From contig JAUWGH010000001.1 in assembly GCA_030606485.1 (NCBI GenBank), positions 558,001-622,000 of the forward strand: a DNA stretch of 64,000 nt, in the 5' to 3' direction. Shown here piece by piece: positions 37,727 to 47,779 of the stretch. Both the position numbers and the translations under genes were made by a program. Position 1 is the first letter of the stretch. Each line of letters begins with the position of its first letter. The notes under the pieces are model-generated. The model had not been told where the DNA came from and did no database searches. It worked only from the letters and a program-made list of their open reading frames with translations. The stretch is from Promethearchaeota archaeon (lineage in GTDB: Archaea; Asgardarchaeota; Lokiarchaeia; Sigyniarchaeales; SOKP01).

Positions 37727-38827
37727 TTGATATTATTCATTAATTTTAAGAAAGCATATGCTGAAATTAAAGAAGAAATACAAAAGGCAATTGAAAGAGT
37801 TTTTGAGAGACAATGGTTTATACTTGGAGAAGAATTAGAAAAATTTGAAAAAGAATTTTCAGATTATAATGGATTAAAGTATGGAATTGGAGTAAATTCG
37901 GGTTCTGATGCTCTTTATTTGGCTGTTTTAGCTAGTGGTATTAGTAAAGGAGATGAGATCATTACTATTTCACATACAATGACATCTACAGTAGATGCCA
38001 TTGTGAGAAGTGGAGCAAAACCAGTATTCGTAGATATAGATCCAATGACATATACTATGGATCCATTAAAGATTGAAGAAAAAATAACGATGAGGACTAA
38101 AGCGATAATGCTTGTGCATTTATATGGTAATCCTACAGATATGGATCCTATATTGGAATTGTCGGTCAAATATAATTTATTAATAATAGAAGATGCGTGC
38201 CAAGCCCATGGAGCAGAATATAAAGGTAAAAAAGTAGGCAGTATTGGCGATATAGGATGCTTCAGCTTTTATCCTACGAAAAATCTTGGAGCTTATGGTG
38301 ATGCTGGAATGATTGTAACAAACAACGAGGAATTGGCCTTAAAATTTAAGTTATATAGAAATTATGGACAGAGAAAAAGATATTATCATAATTTTATAGG
38401 TATTAATAGTAGATTAGATGAGATTCAAGCGGCTATTTTAAGAGTAAAATTAAAATATTTGGATAATTGGAACAATAAAAGAAGAAAAAATGCTAATCTC
38501 TATGATGAATTATTAGAAGAATCTAATGTAATTACACCAATAGAAAAGGAATATGCAAAACATATCTATCATTTATATGTGATTCGTTCTAAAAATAGAG
38601 ATAAATTGAAAGATTATCTCGACAAACATGAGATTCAAACATATATCCATTACCCTATTCCAGTACATCAATCAAAAGCATATTTAGAATATAAAAAAAT
38701 ATACAAATTGCCTGTTACAGAAAGAATTTGTAATGAAATCCTCTCATTGCCAATGCATCCATGGTTGACAAAAGAAGAAATCGAATCGATCTCTGAATTA
38801 ATTCAACAGTTTCTTACTACGAATTAA
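37727..38827 (+). CDS. NDP-3-keto-6-deoxyhexose 3-aminotransferase (FdtB/QdtB-like), copy 2
   Basis: A 366-residue aminotransferase closely related to the gene at 12151. [31 protein letters not shown] with the PLP lysine, and FRNYGQ-like [16 protein letters not shown] are shared. The start is TTG, as in copy 1. It transcribes away from its ketoisomerase and toward its methyltransferase, which is inverted relative to copy 1. Confidence 0.87.
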   Translation: MILFINFKKAYAEIKEEIQKAIERVFERQWFILGEELEKFEKEFSDYNGLKYGIGVNSGSDALYLAVLASGISKGDEIITISHTMTSTVDAIVRSGAKPVFVDIDPMTYTMDPLKIEEKITMRTKAIMLVHLYGNPTDMDPILELSVKYNLLIIEDACQAHGAEYKGKKVGSIGDIGCFSFYPTKNLGAYGDAGMIVTNNEELALKFKLYRNYGQRKRYYHNFIGINSRLDEIQAAILRVKLKYLDNWNNKRRKNANLYDELLEESNVITPIEKEYAKHIYHLYVIRSKNRDKLKDYLDKHEIQTYIHYPIPVHQSKAYLEYKKIYKLPVTERICNEILSLPMHPWLTKEEIESISELIQQFLTTN

Positions 38828-38833
38828 AAAAAG

Positions 38834-39589
38834 TTAACTCTTTTTATAAACATATAAGTATTTACCCTGTTCATTACGAGAACCCCACATATGTTCTCTG
38901 TAAATTCTTTTGAATCCTATACTTTGTATCACACCGTCAAAAATACTCTCATATTTCTGATTATATTTAAGTGCAAGACTATAATTATCCTTAAATCTTG
39001 CTGTAAAAAATAAAAGCCCATTCTCAATTAAATGTTGATGTAAATGACGAATAATTTTTTCTGGATCTGTGGTATGCATAACTACTTCAAAACAAGTTAT
39101 TGCTTCATAGGAATTTTTTAAGGGTTGATCAGATATAATCTCGATAATATCTATAGATAAATTTCTTCTTTTAAATCTCCATTTTGCAAAATCTAATGTT
39201 AATCCTGGTATATCACACGCAATAGCTTTTAATCCACACATAGCCGCATCAATGCTATCTTGTCCCACTCCACAACCAAAATCTAGAACAGTTTGAATTT
39301 TATGTTTTTTCATTATTTCAATACACCGCTTACGCATCATAGCTTTAGCCTCTGTGGCGTGATATTCCATGAGTTCAAAGATATAATTCTCCGTATTTGC
39401 ATAAAAGTTCATTAATTCCTTAGAATTAGTAATATCAAGGTTCATCTGTTTAAATTCTTCTTCCGTTACATTAGACCATTTATTATAACCTTTGTACTTA
39501 TTAGAAATCTCATAATATTTTTTTAATAACGTATCTAGGTCAATTAACAAATATTCAGCAATCTCTGAAAAAGCTTCTTGTAAATTCAT
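38834..39589 (-). CDS. SAM-dependent methyltransferase, sugar-module copy 2
   Basis: A 251-residue paralogue of the protein at 11395, with VLDFGCGVGQDSIDAA, EAITCFEVVMHTTDPEK and the closing HMWGSRNEQGKYLYVYKK. It is convergent with the aminotransferase of its module (tail to tail, six bases apart), whereas in copy 1 it follows on the same strand. Confidence 0.82.
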   Translation of the reverse strand: MNLQEAFSEIAEYLLIDLDTLLKKYYEISNKYKGYNKWSNVTEEEFKQMNLDITNSKELMNFYANTENYIFELMEYHATEAKAMMRKRCIEIMKKHKIQTVLDFGCGVGQDSIDAAMCGLKAIACDIPGLTLDFAKWRFKRRNLSIDIIEIISDQPLKNSYEAITCFEVVMHTTDPEKIIRHLHQHLIENGLLFFTARFKDNYSLALKYNQKYESIFDGVIQSIGFKRIYREHMWGSRNEQGKYLYVYKKS

Positions 39590-39827
39590 AATTAATCTAG
39601 AATATCAAAAATTGTAAAAAAATTTAGTACGATTTTTAAAAAATATCAAAATAAAATACTTAATTTTTTAAATAATTTTTGTCTTTAAAAATTTTTCAGT
39701 AAAAATTGAAAAAAAAATTTAAATCCATAAACGTTATTGCTATCCTTTAAGGACTAGATTTTCTGTCGTTTTTAAATTAAATTAATATGTTAAGTGTTTT
39801 TTAAGATATGTTGCTTACTAATATATA

Positions 39828-40556
39828 TTAAAGTTTTTCATTATTTTTCAAAATATAAATATCTGCAGACCCCCATGATTTACCAATTAAATGGCGTATC
39901 TTCATAAACATAAATGGAAAAGTTTTATGTAGGCTATAAACTAAATTTAAACAATAAGTATATATGATTTTTAAGTTATTTTCGAAGAAAATCTTTTTCC
40001 ATCTTTTTTTTCTCCAATTAAAAAATGAATGAAATACTGTTTTACTTGTTCCATGACCTTTTATATAGATGAGATTAATTGGATTAACATAACTAAATCG
40101 AACTTTCCCTTGCGGTATTAATAAAACATTTCTAAAATAAGCGATAGGATTAATTAGAAAAGTTAATACAACAATCGGTACCGTTGGGACCGTATGCATC
40201 ATAATTCCACTTTTTTTTAATACTCTTTTCATTTCTGAAAAGGCTTGCGGTAAATCATTAATATGTTCTAAGACATTGGAAGAAAATATTATATCAAAAG
40301 TATTATCAGGAAAACTAATATTTCTTCCATCCATTGGGCAAACATAAGTTTTCATAGGGGTTCTAGGTTTAGGATCTGTTGCTATTACATTCCAACCTTT
40401 ACTTATTAAAATTGATGTCATATGTCCATCACCGGCTCCAATTTCTAAAATCTTTATATTTTTTGTATTATATTTTTCTGAATATGTTTTGAAAACAGAT
40501 TCCAGATTTCCTATTTCATGATCACGTATATAATGAACCCATTCTGGAAATAACAT
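39828..40556 (-). CDS. Class I SAM-dependent methyltransferase
   Basis: A 242-residue protein with KILEIGAGDGHMTSIL, IATDPKPRTP, SFPDNTFDIIFSSNVLEHIND and MHTVPTVPIVVLTF. Typical of methyltransferases in glycan islands. The gap 39590-39827 between it and its neighbour is AT-rich with nothing recognised. Confidence 0.82.
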   Translation of the reverse strand: MLFPEWVHYIRDHEIGNLESVFKTYSEKYNTKNIKILEIGAGDGHMTSILISKGWNVIATDPKPRTPMKTYVCPMDGRNISFPDNTFDIIFSSNVLEHINDLPQAFSEMKRVLKKSGIMMHTVPTVPIVVLTFLINPIAYFRNVLLIPQGKVRFSYVNPINLIYIKGHGTSKTVFHSFFNWRKKRWKKIFFENNLKIIYTYCLNLVYSLHKTFPFMFMKIRHLIGKSWGSADIYILKNNEKL

Positions 40557-40793
40557 TTTGAGATCTTTCTTTAATCCAATTTTAAGAAAATTATTATATA
40601 ATTGACAAATAAGGATTAAGTTATTAATTATTTTTCGTTAAATAAAAATTCAAAAAATTATAGAAAAAATTTTAAAAATTTTCATTTTCTTATTTTTAAA
40701 TAAAAAAAAATCGATAGAACTCGATTATAAATTATTTTAAAAATGATACTATATTTTATAAGTATAAAAATTAGGAGCTACGATTTTTGAATC

Positions 40794-41798
40794 ATGAAAG
40801 AAATAAATTTTGTTACTATGTGTGATAAAAATTATTTTCCTTACGTTAATTTTTCAGCAAAGCAATTAATGAAATTTTATCCTAACTGCAAATTTTTTAT
40901 ATATGATTGGGGATTTACACAGCCTCAAAAGAACATATTAAAATCTTATCCTATCACAATCTTAGTTGATTGGTATGAAAAAATAGATTGGGAGTTTGGT
41001 TATAAGAAAATAACAGAAAAATTTGAAGGATATATCCCTCCACATGATAATTTGGTTCAAAGGAAAAATGAATATTTATATAGTCAAGTCCCCGTTTGTA
41101 TTCTAGATTGCGCAAAAAGAATTAATGAAAATTTAATTGTTCTCGATGGAGATGCTTTTTTAATTAATAAAATTGACGAAATATTTGAAGATAATTTCGA
41201 TATTGGAGTAACTCTTCGACCAAAAGATGAAATTGAAAGGGCAAGAAAAATGGGTATTGAGGCTGAACTTAATACGGCTGTAATTTTTTTTAAATTAGAT
41301 TCTAAACGTATGCAATTATTTATTGAACAATGGATTAGAGATATAGAAACATCAAAAAAGGCATGGGTTGATCAAACAAGCTTAATAACCTTGATTAAAC
41401 AAAGAAAAAGAAACATTTTAACCGATTATTATAACAAGGGGATCATAAGTATATCTAATATAGAATTTAAAATTAAAACATTTCCTTGTAATATTTATGG
41501 TCTCTACCAGATTGAAAAAGGGTATAATGATAAAAAAGTAAAAATATTACATATTAAAAGTGAAAGAAGAAAAGAAAATATTAGAGAGAGGATAAGAGGA
41601 ATAAGAATCTATTTAACGATCTCAAAAATTTTAAAAATATTGCCAAAATTAATTAGGAATCGAATAATTAAGATAATGGATATAAAAACTTTGATAATTT
41701 TTATAATTCGTCCTCAAAAATTAAAAAAAATTGAAAAGATAACCTTCAAATGGTTAAAATTTAAAAAATTATTAAATTTTGCTTTAAAATTTTTCTGA
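40794..41798 (+). CDS. Nucleotide-diphospho-sugar transferase (GT-A, GT77/GT8-like)
   Basis: A 334-residue protein. INFVTMCDKNYFPYVNFSAK opens a GT-A domain, LIVLDGDAFLINKI gives the DxD metal-binding motif and KAWVDQTSLITLIKQ is the downstream conserved segment of nucleotide-diphospho-sugar transferases. The C-terminal 80 residues are lysine- and isoleucine-rich, suggesting membrane contact. It stands between divergent minus-strand methyltransferases. Confidence 0.72.
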   Translation: MKEINFVTMCDKNYFPYVNFSAKQLMKFYPNCKFFIYDWGFTQPQKNILKSYPITILVDWYEKIDWEFGYKKITEKFEGYIPPHDNLVQRKNEYLYSQVPVCILDCAKRINENLIVLDGDAFLINKIDEIFEDNFDIGVTLRPKDEIERARKMGIEAELNTAVIFFKLDSKRMQLFIEQWIRDIETSKKAWVDQTSLITLIKQRKRNILTDYYNKGIISISNIEFKIKTFPCNIYGLYQIEKGYNDKKVKILHIKSERRKENIRERIRGIRIYLTISKILKILPKLIRNRIIKIMDIKTLIIFIIRPQKLKKIEKITFKWLKFKKLLNFALKFF

Positions 41799-41803
41799 AA
41801 TAA

Positions 41804-42769
41804 TCACCTTTTTGCGTAAATTAATCCTAAAAAATTACTTTTTATTTCACAATATATCTTATCAAAACCAATATCAGCTAATAATTTTTTTGCATATTCT
41901 GAATTCCTATTTTTGTCGATATTATGATATTCCAAAATAATTCCCTCTTTAATTTTTTCCAATAAAGAATTTTCTAATATATTTTCCAAGATCTCATATT
42001 CACAACCTTCGCAATCTATTTTTAATATATCAATGGATTCTTTTAAAATATCTTTAAAGGGTACAAGATTAATTTTTTGTTTCTCCATAATATTCATTTT
42101 TTCATTAAATTCATGATATAAACTTGTTGATCCTTTTATCTCAGTTATATTTAAAATTCCTTCTTTATAATTATTAGAAACACCAATATTGAAAGGTATA
42201 ATTTTTTCTTCTAAGTTATTCATTTTTATATTTGATTTCAATATTTCAAATACTTCTCTATTTATTTCATAAACATAAACTTTCTTAGCACCTTCTGAAA
42301 TAAAATATAAAGCTGTATCACCTATAAAACCGCCTATATCAATAATTATTTTATTTTTATAATCAAATTTATTATAATTTTCATCAATAAATATTTCATT
42401 TATTTGATAAATTCCATTTATATTATCAATTAATTGTAAATTCAAACCCCAAATTTGAACTATAATTTTAGTTCCAAGATTTTTTATGATTACATTATTT
42501 TTAAAGGCTTTAATATAAAAATATAAATAGCGCCAATAATTTTTGCTAAGCTCTTGAAATTTAAAACCATTTTTAAAAACTACGTCTGTTTTTTTTTTAA
42601 TATTCAGTAAAATTAATAATAAATCAAACCAATTACGAATATTTTTATATTCTTTTGCTAACCATTTAATTCTTTTACTTGTTACTGGATCGAATAAAAT
42701 GTTTATAAAAGTATTAAAAACTTTTATACTAATTTTATTTTTCAGAAAAAAATTTATTTTTATTTTCAT
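41804..42769 (-). CDS. FkbM family methyltransferase
   Basis: A 321-residue methyltransferase. IIDIGGFIGDTALYFISEGA is the SAM loop, VYVYEINREVFEILKSN follows, and ILKIDCEGCEYEILENIL is the FkbM hallmark. The first 100 residues are basic and aromatic. Convergent, five bases from the transferase at 40794. Confidence 0.85.
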   Translation of the reverse strand: MKIKINFFLKNKISIKVFNTFINILFDPVTSKRIKWLAKEYKNIRNWFDLLLILLNIKKKTDVVFKNGFKFQELSKNYWRYLYFYIKAFKNNVIIKNLGTKIIVQIWGLNLQLIDNINGIYQINEIFIDENYNKFDYKNKIIIDIGGFIGDTALYFISEGAKKVYVYEINREVFEILKSNIKMNNLEEKIIPFNIGVSNNYKEGILNITEIKGSTSLYHEFNEKMNIMEKQKINLVPFKDILKESIDILKIDCEGCEYEILENILENSLLEKIKEGIILEYHNIDKNRNSEYAKKLLADIGFDKIYCEIKSNFLGLIYAKR

Positions 42770-43531
42770 ATATACATTTATAGTTCAATTAAGTTATAAA
42801 TTAAAAATATTATAATTTTATTTAAAGAAAATTGACAGGTTTAGTATTTCTTAATTTCAATTTATCGACAAAAATGTTTAAAGGTTCTTTGTTTTAAGTT
42901 AAAACATATTTTTTTTAAAAGATACATTCAAATTCAGCCTAAAATTTCATTTGAATATAAAATTAATATATTTTTTGATGTTATTTAGGCAATAGATCTC
43001 TATCCGATTTAAATTTGCTTCCAGGAAAATGTTTCAACTTTTAATAATAAAATTGAATGTACAAACATGTTTAGGGGTTCTTATTCTAATTCTATAATTA
43101 AAAGGGGTAATGATCCTTCTGTAAAAGAAAGTTCATAACATTACAAGTTTAAAAAGGGCGGTAGGCATTTTTATACTCACCTATCTAGAATTTTTTTATA
43201 AATTAGAAAACTCGAGAAATGAACGCTCATTTTCCATTCTTGAAAAACTTATTAATTTCCGAAGTAAAAGAAATTAAAAATATTGGAATCAATTACTTAA
43301 TTCTTATTTTACAGTTCGCGAATTTCCGTTAATCTTGAAAGAATTATTAAATGAATTGGGATTTTCCCCTCAAATGGTACATAAGCGTCAATTAAACTAT
43401 TAACTTGAAAATCGTATGAAAAATGTTAATATCGAATTTAAATTTAAAGGTGATTAAAGATTAAAAAAAAGAATTTAAATTAAAAATTATCGCAGTTTTT
43501 TTTTAAAAAAAGTAGAACTCTTATTAAAATG
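42770..43531. other. Intergenic region with an unidentified ORF relic
   Basis: Mostly AT-rich. On the plus strand from about 43140 to 43460 one frame reads NITSLKRAVGIFILTYLEFF, SRNERSFSILEKLINFRSKR, TAA, YWNQLLNSYFTVREFPLILK, ELLNELGFSPQMVHKRQLNY, TAA, NVNIEFKFKGD. It appears to be a decayed protein of unknown family. 42770-43130 shows nothing recognisable. Confidence 0.4.
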
Positions 43532-44554
43532 TTAAAAATATTTCATTCTAAATACATCTTTTTTTTTCATTTCTTCTTGTATCAAGGAAGGATATAGTAA
43601 ATATTTTTTAGGATCATATTTAATATAATCATTTTTATCAAAATGAATATTTTTTAAATAAATCTGTAAAGCTTTTTTGATGTTATTTGTATTGTATTTT
43701 TCCTTTATAATACTTTTAATATAAGATAATAGAGTAGGATATTTTTTATAATTCCCTAATGCTCGCCAATTTGTTCTTTCTGAACGTAAAAAATAATTTA
43801 ATCCTGTTTTAATATCACAATGCATCCAAAAAACAGTTTTATAAGTAATATTATTCATATAAGATTGAAAAGTGGCATATTCCCTTCTACCAAATCGAGT
43901 AAATGTCAAATAAGGGAAGTATTCATAAATACTTATCCTCGGGCCTGCTAAAATTTTCAATTCATGTTTTAGAAAATCTCTAATTCTAGAATGCCAAAAA
44001 TCACCGCCTAAATTTATGTAAAATAGTGATATGGATTTTGGAATTATCCCTCTTGGAAGATTCAAAAGTAGATTTCTTAACTTTAATATGTTATTCTTTC
44101 CTTGAGTATATGCAACAAAATCTGAATCAAATCTACATATCCATCGATAGCGAGATTGTTTTAAAGCAAAATTTCTATTTTGGTACAAATCTGATAAATT
44201 TGGGACATCGAAAAATTTAATTTTAGAATAGTTTTTAGTTAAATTCTTAACTAGTTCTTTCGTTTTATCGATTGAACCATTATCGACTATAATAATTTCA
44301 TCTGCAAAATCTAAAATGGAACAAACGGATAAGTTCACCAATATTTCTTCATTTTGGGTTGGTAATAAAACGGAAATACCATTTTCTCTCTTCTTAAATC
44401 TTTTTAAAGGTTTTTCAGATTGAATAAAATCAATACAAAATGCTTTAACTGATGTTAAAAAATAACTTAAACCATGGAAATTAAAAAGAGTAATTTTAGC
44501 TCCATTAAAGATTGATTTAAATATTTGTTTTAATTGTCTTACAAAATTTTTCAT
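43532..44554 (-). CDS. Glycosyltransferase family 2
   Basis: A 340-residue GT-A enzyme with GISVLLPTQNEEILVNLSVC, FADEIIIVDNGSIDKTKELV and WICRFDSDFVAYT, giving the DSD metal motif. NGSIDKT and the QNEE motif place it with the WaaE/KdtX-like GT2 members. The C-terminal region is basic. Confidence 0.87.
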   Translation of the reverse strand: MKNFVRQLKQIFKSIFNGAKITLFNFHGLSYFLTSVKAFCIDFIQSEKPLKRFKKRENGISVLLPTQNEEILVNLSVCSILDFADEIIIVDNGSIDKTKELVKNLTKNYSKIKFFDVPNLSDLYQNRNFALKQSRYRWICRFDSDFVAYTQGKNNILKLRNLLLNLPRGIIPKSISLFYINLGGDFWHSRIRDFLKHELKILAGPRISIYEYFPYLTFTRFGRREYATFQSYMNNITYKTVFWMHCDIKTGLNYFLRSERTNWRALGNYKKYPTLLSYIKSIIKEKYNTNNIKKALQIYLKNIHFDKNDYIKYDPKKYLLYPSLIQEEMKKKDVFRMKYF

Positions 44555-44976
44555 AAGAAATTATAATTATAAGAGAGTAAAAAAGTATATTATTAATAAA
44601 AAATTGTTAAATTAAGTACTTTAAATTGTATTATTTTTAAAAAAACCATACTTTTAACTTCCACTTTTTAAAAAAAATAGATAAATTTCATATATGTTCG
44701 TTATAATAAACAGGGTTTATCAAAACATAAATAATTTATTCACATCTTTCTCAATAATTTACATTTTTCAATATTTAGGATAATTTATGAATTAAAAATG
44801 ATTCCTAAGTTGAACAAAAAATTATATAAAATATAGCCATAATATAGCTCTCAAGGGCAATACTATCTATAAAGCCCTAAAAGATTTAATTATTTCGCTT
44901 CATATGGATAATTATACTCTAGTACGAGATAAGATTGAAAAATTGGGTGAGGAATGACGATTATTATTAGAAATTA
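44555..44976. other. Intergenic region with a possible short relic
   Basis: AT-rich. At about 44820-44960 on the plus strand a frame reads YSHNIALKGNTIYKALKDLI, ISLHMDNYTLVRDKIEKLGE, then TGA. It has no usable start and no recognised family. Nothing else is visible. Confidence 0.3.
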
Positions 44977-46269
44977 TTAAAAATCTTTATTTTTTAAGAG
45001 ATCATCATATATTTTTCTATAATTTGGAACAACCTTTTTCCAAGAAAAATTTTTTTCTACATAATCTCGCGCAAATTCTTCAATTTTATTTCGTTTTTCG
45101 GGATTTCTTAAGTAATAAATAATTTTTGATGCAAGATCTTCAGGATCTTCAGCTTTAAATAAATCTCCTGTTTTTTCTGGTTTAATTGTAAATCTTAACG
45201 CAGGTAAATCACTCGCAATTACTAATGTTTTAAGCGCCATACTTTCAAGTGGTTTAAGTGGAGTAACTAATCTAGAAACATTCAAATTCAATCTGGGGAG
45301 GACAATTATGTCAATAATTGAGTAATATTTGGTTATCTCTCTATGTGGAATTGCACTTAATAATAAAATATATTTAGAAATATTTAATTCTCTTGACAAT
45401 TGTTTTAGATATTTTAAATAATCTTTATTTATATTTCCTATTAAAACAAGTGTAATATTTTGAATTTTTTTTAATACACAAGGAATAGATTTTATTAATA
45501 TATCGATCCCTTCGTACCAACTCAATCGTCCTATATATCCAATAATAAAGTTCCCATTTAATTTTAAATCTTTTTTCAACTTTAAATTGGTTTCTATAGG
45601 TTGTAATAAATCAGTATCAGTACAATTTGGAATAATTTTTATTTTTTCCTCTTTAATATTTCTTTTTAGCAGTTCTTTTTTCATAGAATCTGAAAGTGTA
45701 ATTATTAGATCTGATTTTTTTATCAAATTTGTCTCATTAGTTTTCATTTTGTTGTAAATGTGCTTTATTAATTTCAAATTAATATTTTTTCGATATTTTG
45801 TATTTGCGATTAAATTTTCTTCAAGGAAACCTCTAACTTCATAAATAAAAGGAATTTTTTGTTTTTTTGCTACTTTTAATGCATATCTTCCAACCTCATA
45901 ATGCGTATGTTGATGAATGATATCAATTTTATAAAATTTAACTAATTTTCTAATATAATATTTCATTAAAACAGAAATTAGAAAATATTGATATTTATTT
46001 TCAAGATCAATATTAAAAAATTCATAAAAAATATTATTAAAACGTTTAATATAGGAAAAATACTTACTTAATAAAAAGGCTATTCTATTATTTATTCGAT
46101 AGTAGGGAATGTTATCAATAATCTCTAAATTTTTTTTACTTTTAAATAGAAATGATGTAAGAACAAATATTTTTGAGAACTTTTTTTGATATTTGAATAT
46201 ATATTTTGATCTTATGGTAGATCCTGAAATTAAAGGTAATGAGTTTTGTAATAAATGTAAAACTTTCAT
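44977..46269 (-). CDS. Glycosyltransferase family 4, exosortase-associated type
   Basis: A 430-residue GT-B enzyme. The start KVLHLLQNSLPLISGSTIRS is typical of glycosyltransferases found with exosortase systems. IIPNCTDTDL, GYIGRLSWYEGIDILIKSI and LPRLNLNVSRLVTPLKPLE are the donor-domain motifs. A paralogue is at 47780. No exosortase gene is visible in the window. Confidence 0.86.
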   Translation of the reverse strand: MKVLHLLQNSLPLISGSTIRSKYIFKYQKKFSKIFVLTSFLFKSKKNLEIIDNIPYYRINNRIAFLLSKYFSYIKRFNNIFYEFFNIDLENKYQYFLISVLMKYYIRKLVKFYKIDIIHQHTHYEVGRYALKVAKKQKIPFIYEVRGFLEENLIANTKYRKNINLKLIKHIYNKMKTNETNLIKKSDLIITLSDSMKKELLKRNIKEEKIKIIPNCTDTDLLQPIETNLKLKKDLKLNGNFIIGYIGRLSWYEGIDILIKSIPCVLKKIQNITLVLIGNINKDYLKYLKQLSRELNISKYILLLSAIPHREITKYYSIIDIIVLPRLNLNVSRLVTPLKPLESMALKTLVIASDLPALRFTIKPEKTGDLFKAEDPEDLASKIIYYLRNPEKRNKIEEFARDYVEKNFSWKKVVPNYRKIYDDLLKNKDF

Positions 46270-46556
46270 AGTTATAGAAAAAAGTTTATTTTTTAAAAAT
46301 ATTGCAACTATTAAAAGATTTTGTTAGAGATAAACCTTTAAAATAAATTGATTAACTTTCCTTGAAAAAATCCTGAAAATAATGAAAAAATTGTAAAAAG
46401 TAAAAATTTATGTTTTATTTTTGATTTTTTTTAATAATTTTATTAATTTATTTTGTTTTTTAATTTGAATAAAAAATTTGCTCTATTAAAATGTATTAAT
46501 TTTTTAATAATTAATGAAATTAATGTTAAAAATTTTTAAAACTTGGGATAAATACT

Positions 46557-47660
46557 ATGTCAAAAATAATATATCTTATAGCAGGGGCAAGACCAAATTT
46601 TATGAAAATTGCTCCATTAATACCACAATTAAACAAAGAAAATATTAAATTTAAACTAATTCACACTGGGCAACATTATGATTATAATATGTCTAAAATC
46701 TTTTTTAAAGATCTTGATATACCAGAACCAGATATATATTTAAATGTTGGCTCAGCCTCTCATGCTACACAAACCGCAAAAATAATGATTGAGTTTGAAA
46801 AAGTTCTTCTTAAAGATCGCCCCATACTTGTATTAGTAGTGGGAGATGTTAATTCTACCCTCGCTTGTGCATTAGTAGCTAAAAAATTATTTATCAAAGT
46901 AGCCCATGTAGAAGCCGGATTGAGAAGTTTTGATCATAAAATGCCCGAAGAAATAAATAGACTTTTAACGGATCAAATATCAGAATTTCTATTTACAACT
47001 GAGATGAGTGCTGAAATCAATTTAAAAAGAGAAGGGATTAATCCAGAGAAAATCTATTTTGTTGGAAATGTAATGATTGATAATTTAATAAAAAATTTGG
47101 AGAAAGCTAGAAATTTAAATTATAATAAAAAGTTAAATTTAGAAGAAAATTCATATGCCTTAATTACTTTACATAGACCATCAAATGTAGATAATAAGAA
47201 AGATTTAGAGAAAATAATTGAATTTTTTGATTATCTCCGAAAGAAAATTAAGATTTTTTTTCCAATTCATCCTAGAACAAAAAAAAAAATTGAAAAATTT
47301 AATTTTTCCAATAAGATTAAAAAAGATAATATAATTTTATCTGAACCAATTGGGTATTTAGAATTTTTAAGTTTAATGCTAGGTGCTAAATTAATTTTGA
47401 CAGATTCTGGAGGTATTCAGGAAGAAGCATCATTTCTCAAAATTCCGGTTTTAACATTAAGAAAAAATACAGAACGCCCTATTACTGTTCAAAGAGGAAC
47501 AAATACGATAATAGACAAGAATTTTGACCAAGCCAAAAAGTATATTAAAGAAATTTTATCAAATAACTATAAAAAAGGTCAAGAAATTGAAAAATGGGAT
47601 GGACAAACATCTAAAAGAATCGTTAACATTCTTATAGAAAAATTAATTGAAAACAATTAA
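46557..47660 (+). CDS. wecB: UDP-N-acetylglucosamine 2-epimerase, non-hydrolysing
   Basis: A 367-residue GT-B-fold epimerase with YLIAGARPNFMKIAPLI, HTGQHYDYNMS, VAHVEAGLRSFD, ALITLHRPSNVDN and LTDSGGIQEEA. All are hallmarks of WecB/MnaA, which interconverts UDP-GlcNAc and UDP-ManNAc. It differs from the hydrolysing enzyme at 1598 and would feed ManNAc into the glycan. Confidence 0.93.
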   Translation: MSKIIYLIAGARPNFMKIAPLIPQLNKENIKFKLIHTGQHYDYNMSKIFFKDLDIPEPDIYLNVGSASHATQTAKIMIEFEKVLLKDRPILVLVVGDVNSTLACALVAKKLFIKVAHVEAGLRSFDHKMPEEINRLLTDQISEFLFTTEMSAEINLKREGINPEKIYFVGNVMIDNLIKNLEKARNLNYNKKLNLEENSYALITLHRPSNVDNKKDLEKIIEFFDYLRKKIKIFFPIHPRTKKKIEKFNFSNKIKKDNIILSEPIGYLEFLSLMLGAKLILTDSGGIQEEASFLKIPVLTLRKNTERPITVQRGTNTIIDKNFDQAKKYIKEILSNNYKKGQEIEKWDGQTSKRIVNILIEKLIENN

Positions 47661-47779
47661 AGTTTTAGATGATCTTAACGATTTATCTTTTTTCAATGAA
47701 TTATCTAGAAAATATCCATTAAGTTAAAAGTTTTTAATAAATTTTATTTTTATTTTTTAATTTTTTCTGTTATTTTATT

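Noticed and set aside
37558-37740. A 60-codon minus-strand ORF between the second ketoisomerase and aminotransferase
   Set aside because: It overlaps the aminotransferase start and has only AT-biased composition. The divergent promoter must lie here.
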